From Pelagibacterium flavum (GTDB lineage Bacteria > Pseudomonadota > Alphaproteobacteria > Rhizobiales > Devosiaceae), in assembly GCF_025854335.1 (NCBI RefSeq), contig NZ_CP107716.1, positions 2,783,001 to 2,847,000 of the forward strand: DNA of 64,000 nucleotides. The letters run 5' to 3'. The notes under the pieces are model-generated. The model saw only the letters and a list, made by a program, of their open reading frames with translations, had not been told where the DNA came from and did no database searches. Position 1 is the first letter of the stretch. Every line of letters starts with the position of its first letter. The position numbers were made by a program, and so were the translations under genes. This document shows positions 60,837-64,000 of the stretch, one piece after another.

Positions 60837-61931
60837 TTGGCTGTTTCGTCCATAAACCAGCGCAGGCTCGCCAACTTCCGCCGCAACAGGCGCGGATATA
60901 TCTCGTTCTGGATTTTCGTGATCCTCGTGGTCGTGACGCTCTTTGCCGAGGCCATCAGCAACGACAAACCCTTGATTGTCTCGTACAATGGCGAACTGCT
61001 GTTTCCTGTGGTGATCGACTATCCCGAGAGCAAGTTCGGCGGGTTCCTCGCTGTGACGCAGTATCGTTCCTCGGTTATCCAGAACGAAATCAACGAAAAA
61101 GGCTGGGCCCTCTGGCCCTTGTTCCGGTATTCCCATCGCACTGTCGACACCGCCCTGCCCCGGCCAGCGCCTACGCCGCCGAGCTGGCTGATGAGCCAGG
61201 AGGAGAACTGTGCGCGCTATCGGCTCGGCGTTGAAGATCCGGGGTGTATCCTGGGCAACATGCATGTACTCGGCACCGATGATCAGGGACGCGATGTGTT
61301 GGCGCGGCTGATTTACGGGTTTCGGATTTCGGTGCTTTTCGGGCTTACGCTTACGATTCTATCCTCCGTGGTCGGGATAGTGGCCGGTGCGGTCCAAGGC
61401 TATTTCGGCGGCTGGACCGACCTCCTGTTTCAGCGCTTTATCGAAATCTGGACTTCAATCCCTTCACTCTATCTGCTGCTCATCATTTCGAGCGTCATTG
61501 CGCCGAGTTTTTGGGTTCTGCTCGCCATTCTGCTGCTGTTTTCCTGGGTTGCCCTGGTGGGCGTTGTGCGTGCGGAATTCCTGCGTGGGCGAAACTTCGA
61601 ATATGTCAACGCGGCGCGCGCGCTGGGGGTGGGCAACCCGACGATCATGTTCCGGCATCTTCTGCCAAATGCCATGGTCGCAACGGTCACCTTCGTGCCT
61701 TTCATTCTCGGCGGTTCGATCACGACACTGACGGCGCTCGACTTTCTGGGCTTCGGGTTGCCGCCGGGATCGCCCTCGCTGGGCGAACTGCTGGCGCAGG
61801 GCAAGAACAATCTTCAGGCACCGTGGCTTGGGCTGACCGGGTTTGCGGTTATTTCCATCATGCTGAGCCTACTGGTCTTTGCAGGCGAAGCGGTGCGAGA
61901 TGCGTTCGATCCACGCAAGACGTTCGGATGA
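60837..61931 (+). CDS. yejE: Peptide/microcin-C-type ABC transporter permease YejE
   Basis: The 364-residue permease has NQRRLANFRRNRRGYISFWIF, the YejE-specific periplasmic loop (IVSYNGELLFPVVIDYPE, TVDTALPRPAPTPPSWL), HVLGTDDQGRDVLARLIYGFRIS and EAA loop EYVNAARALGVGNPTIMFRHLLPN. No ATG is near; I chose TTG 60837, with GAGAGG seven bases before it. It is three bases after yejB and five before yejF. Confidence 0.9.
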   Translation: MAVSSINQRRLANFRRNRRGYISFWIFVILVVVTLFAEAISNDKPLIVSYNGELLFPVVIDYPESKFGGFLAVTQYRSSVIQNEINEKGWALWPLFRYSHRTVDTALPRPAPTPPSWLMSQEENCARYRLGVEDPGCILGNMHVLGTDDQGRDVLARLIYGFRISVLFGLTLTILSSVVGIVAGAVQGYFGGWTDLLFQRFIEIWTSIPSLYLLLIISSVIAPSFWVLLAILLLFSWVALVGVVRAEFLRGRNFEYVNAARALGVGNPTIMFRHLLPNAMVATVTFVPFILGGSITTLTALDFLGFGLPPGSPSLGELLAQGKNNLQAPWLGLTGFAVISIMLSLLVFAGEAVRDAFDPRKTFG

Positions 61932-61935
61932 CCCA

Positions 61936-63543
61936 ATGACCGATCCACTGCTGAGCATCCGCAATCTCGATGTTTCGTTCCAGCTCGGTGAAAGGCGGAT
62001 CGATGCCGTCCGGAATGTAAGTTTCGACATCGCGCCCGGGGAAACGCTGGCACTGGTCGGAGAATCAGGGTCAGGCAAATCGGTAACTGCTTTGTCCGTC
62101 CTCCGGCTCCTGCCTTACCCTTCGGCGTCCCATCCCCAGGGCCAAATCCTCTTTAGAGGCTCCGATCTGCTGACGGCGAGCGACAAGGCGCTCCGCACAG
62201 TGCGCGGCAATGACATCGCGATGATCTATCAGGAGCCGATGAGTTCGCTCAATCCGCTGCACACTATTGAACGGCAGGTCAGCGAAGTATTGTCCGTGCA
62301 TCAAGGGCTGGGTCGCAGCGCGGCGCGGAAGCGCGTTCTCGAGCTCCTCGATGCTGTTGGCATTCCCGATCCTGAAACGCGGCTCGCTTCCTTTCCCCAT
62401 CAGCTCTCGGGCGGGCAACGCCAGCGGGCGATGATTGCCATGGCGCTGGCCTGTGAGCCGGAGCTACTGATTGCCGATGAACCCACCACGGCGCTCGACG
62501 TGACGGTTCAGGCCCAAATCCTCGATTTGCTGAAATCGGTGCAACAGCGGATGGGCATGGCCATGCTGTTCATCACCCATGACCTCGGCATCGTGCGCCG
62601 GATGGCAAACAAGGTCTGCGTCATGCAGAATGGCGAAATCGTTGAGAGGGCAGAAACAGAGACGCTGTTTGCCGATCCACAGCACGCTTATACAAAGCGC
62701 CTGCTTTCGTCCGAATTATCCGATATGGCGCCGGTGGTCACCATGACCGGCGCGCCGGTTATGGCAGTGGACGGTCTCAAGGTCTGGTTTCCCATAAAGC
62801 GGGGATTGTTCAAGCGCACGGTGGGTCACATCAAGGCCGTCGATGGTGTCGACCTGGTCGTCAGGCGCGGCGAAACGCTGGGCGTGGTGGGAGAATCCGG
62901 ATCGGGAAAAACGACGCTGGGGCTCGCCATGCTCCGTCTCATTTCATCTGAGGGGCGGATCGTTTTCCTGGGTGACGACATCACCGGGAAGCGGTCACGT
63001 GCCATGCGGCGCTATCGCGCCGACATGCAGGTGGTCTTTCAGGATCCCTACGGCTCGCTTTCTCCGCGCATGAGCGTTGGCGACATCATCGCCGAAGGGC
63101 TGGCGGTTCATTTTCCCAACATCAAGGCGCAGGAACGCGATGAGAAGGTCAAGGCCGTTATGGCCGAGGTCGGGCTCGAGCCGGAAATGCGGCATCGCTA
63201 TCCGCATGAATTTTCCGGCGGTCAGCGGCAGCGCATCGCAATAGCCCGCGCGCTAATCCTCGAACCCAAATTCATCGTACTCGACGAGCCGACCTCGGCG
63301 CTCGACATGAGCGTGCAGGCGCAAATCGTCAAACTCCTGCGCGACCTGCAGTTGCGCCACAGGCTGACCTATATTTTTATTTCCCACAATCTTAAGGTCG
63401 TGCGGGCCATCGCCAGCGAGATTATCGTGATGCAGAATGGCAAGATCGTCGAACAAGCTCAAACCGAAGCGCTATTTACCGCTCCCGAGCATCCCTACAC
63501 CTGCACGCTGCTGGCAGCCGCCCTCGATGTGGCCATCGGATAA
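61936..63543 (+). CDS. yejF: Peptide ABC transporter dual ATP-binding protein YejF
   Basis: The 535-residue protein has two complete ATPase domains. The first has [24 protein letters not shown] and [12 protein letters not shown]; the second has [24 protein letters not shown] and [12 protein letters not shown]. It powers the YejBE channel. I chose ATG 61936; the TTG frame start at 61879 lies inside yejE. Confidence 0.92.
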   Translation: MTDPLLSIRNLDVSFQLGERRIDAVRNVSFDIAPGETLALVGESGSGKSVTALSVLRLLPYPSASHPQGQILFRGSDLLTASDKALRTVRGNDIAMIYQEPMSSLNPLHTIERQVSEVLSVHQGLGRSAARKRVLELLDAVGIPDPETRLASFPHQLSGGQRQRAMIAMALACEPELLIADEPTTALDVTVQAQILDLLKSVQQRMGMAMLFITHDLGIVRRMANKVCVMQNGEIVERAETETLFADPQHAYTKRLLSSELSDMAPVVTMTGAPVMAVDGLKVWFPIKRGLFKRTVGHIKAVDGVDLVVRRGETLGVVGESGSGKTTLGLAMLRLISSEGRIVFLGDDITGKRSRAMRRYRADMQVVFQDPYGSLSPRMSVGDIIAEGLAVHFPNIKAQERDEKVKAVMAEVGLEPEMRHRYPHEFSGGQRQRIAIARALILEPKFIVLDEPTSALDMSVQAQIVKLLRDLQLRHRLTYIFISHNLKVVRAIASEIIVMQNGKIVEQAQTEALFTAPEHPYTCTLLAAALDVAIG

Positions 63544-63685
63544 GATATTATCGCGCGTGCCATTGCCCTGGCGCACGAAACTTGCACCGCGCACGGCGCG
63601 CTCCCGCAAAAGTGGTATCCACTTTTGAGTAAAGCGCACTAAGATCAACACGAAACCAGCTTCGCCTCGAGAGGGGATTAACGCC

Positions 63686-64000
63686 ATGAAGACGTTTGCT
63701 TTTGCCACCGCCTTGCTGACCACATTGTCGCTTTCCGGCGCGGCTGTTGCGCAGGATGATGCGAATTGGGTGCATGCCATTGCCCTTGATGGCACTCCGA
63801 AATACGAAGCCGGCTTCGAGATGTTCGACTACGTCAATCCCAATGCCCCAAAGGGCGGCACGGTGCGGCTTCCGGCACTGGGCGGATTTGACACGTTCAA
63901 CCCCATCCTTCCGCAGGGTGAATCGGCAACGGGCCTGGGGCTGGTCTATGAGACGCTGACCACGCAAAGCGCCGATGAAAACTCTGTCGCCTACGGGCTT
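63686..64000 (+). CDS. yejA: Family-5 extracellular solute-binding protein (YejA-like), N-terminal part
   Basis: The gene runs off the right edge; 105 residues are visible. A signal peptide (MKTFAFATALLTTLSLSGAAVAQ) is followed by HAIALDGTPKYEAGFEMFDYVNPNAPKGGTVRLPALGGFDTFNP, the YejA pattern. It captures peptides for YejBEF. GGGG/GAGG bases precede the ATG. The binding-protein gene is last here, whereas it often comes first in yejABEF. The 142-base gap after yejF holds no clear terminator. Confidence 0.9.
   Translation, partial: MKTFAFATALLTTLSLSGAAVAQDDANWVHAIALDGTPKYEAGFEMFDYVNPNAPKGGTVRLPALGGFDTFNPILPQGESATGLGLVYETLTTQSADENSVAYGL

Overview
The window looks like chromosomal DNA from a GC-rich alphaproteobacterium of the Hyphomicrobiales, probably Devosiaceae-like (Devosia/Pelagibacterium type). 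That placement is inferred from gene content (O2-dependent cob operon with cobF and cobG, carboxynorspermidine pathway, PrsDE-like type I secretion) and from protein style, not from a database search. No rRNA, tRNA or CRISPR array was recognised.

Bases 1-12100 form an anaerobic-respiration island. It holds the end of hemN, ubiD/ubiX, the O2-independent ubiquinone hydroxylation genes ubiT-ubiU-ubiV, a Crp/Fnr regulator without Fe-S cysteines, DUF2249 proteins, an NnrS-like membrane protein, an Nfu-N/MIP18 fusion and a DUF6455 protein. FNR/NnrR-type palindromes occur through it. The island is decaying: an IS3 element (8821-10091, 3-bp TAG duplication) splits a tandem DUF2249 gene, a DUF2061-like gene is a relic, and a perfect NnrR-type box has no gene behind it next to an IS21 element (12113-14615) that lacks a target duplication. 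After this come a CopB-type copper ATPase, a YdcF-like protein and a second, unrelated IS21 element (17949-20445).

Bases 20440-36800 look like an envelope/exopolysaccharide region. One minus-strand set encodes two unusual repeat proteins (an Asp/Asn-rich repeat protein and a GGN-repeat protein), a type I secretion ABC protein with a long disordered N-terminus, its HlyD adaptor and an IS-truncated CelD-like acyltransferase. A second minus-strand operon encodes an SQD1-like UDP-sulfoquinovose synthase, a BcsB-like protein, a processive family-2 glycosyltransferase and a 57-residue membrane peptide. Between them, on the plus strand, are a LuxR-type regulator with a degenerate receiver, a HEPN-like protein and a BTAD/SARP-type regulator preceded by a perfect FNR-type palindrome. 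I read this as a candidate system for a sulfonated exopolysaccharide with co-secreted matrix proteins, and it is the best candidate here for something undescribed.

Bases 37000-64000 are mostly ordinary: an MFS exporter, gamma-glutamyltransferase, an IclR regulator, an acyltransferase relic, carboxynorspermidine dehydrogenase and decarboxylase (the latter behind a structured leader with a terminator), cobF-G-H-I-J-L-M (no cobK), a diguanylate cyclase, a PAP2 phosphatase, a TRAP transporter with its own two-component system (a 16-bp motif is shared by both promoter regions), and a yejB-E-F-A peptide ABC transporter cut by the window end.
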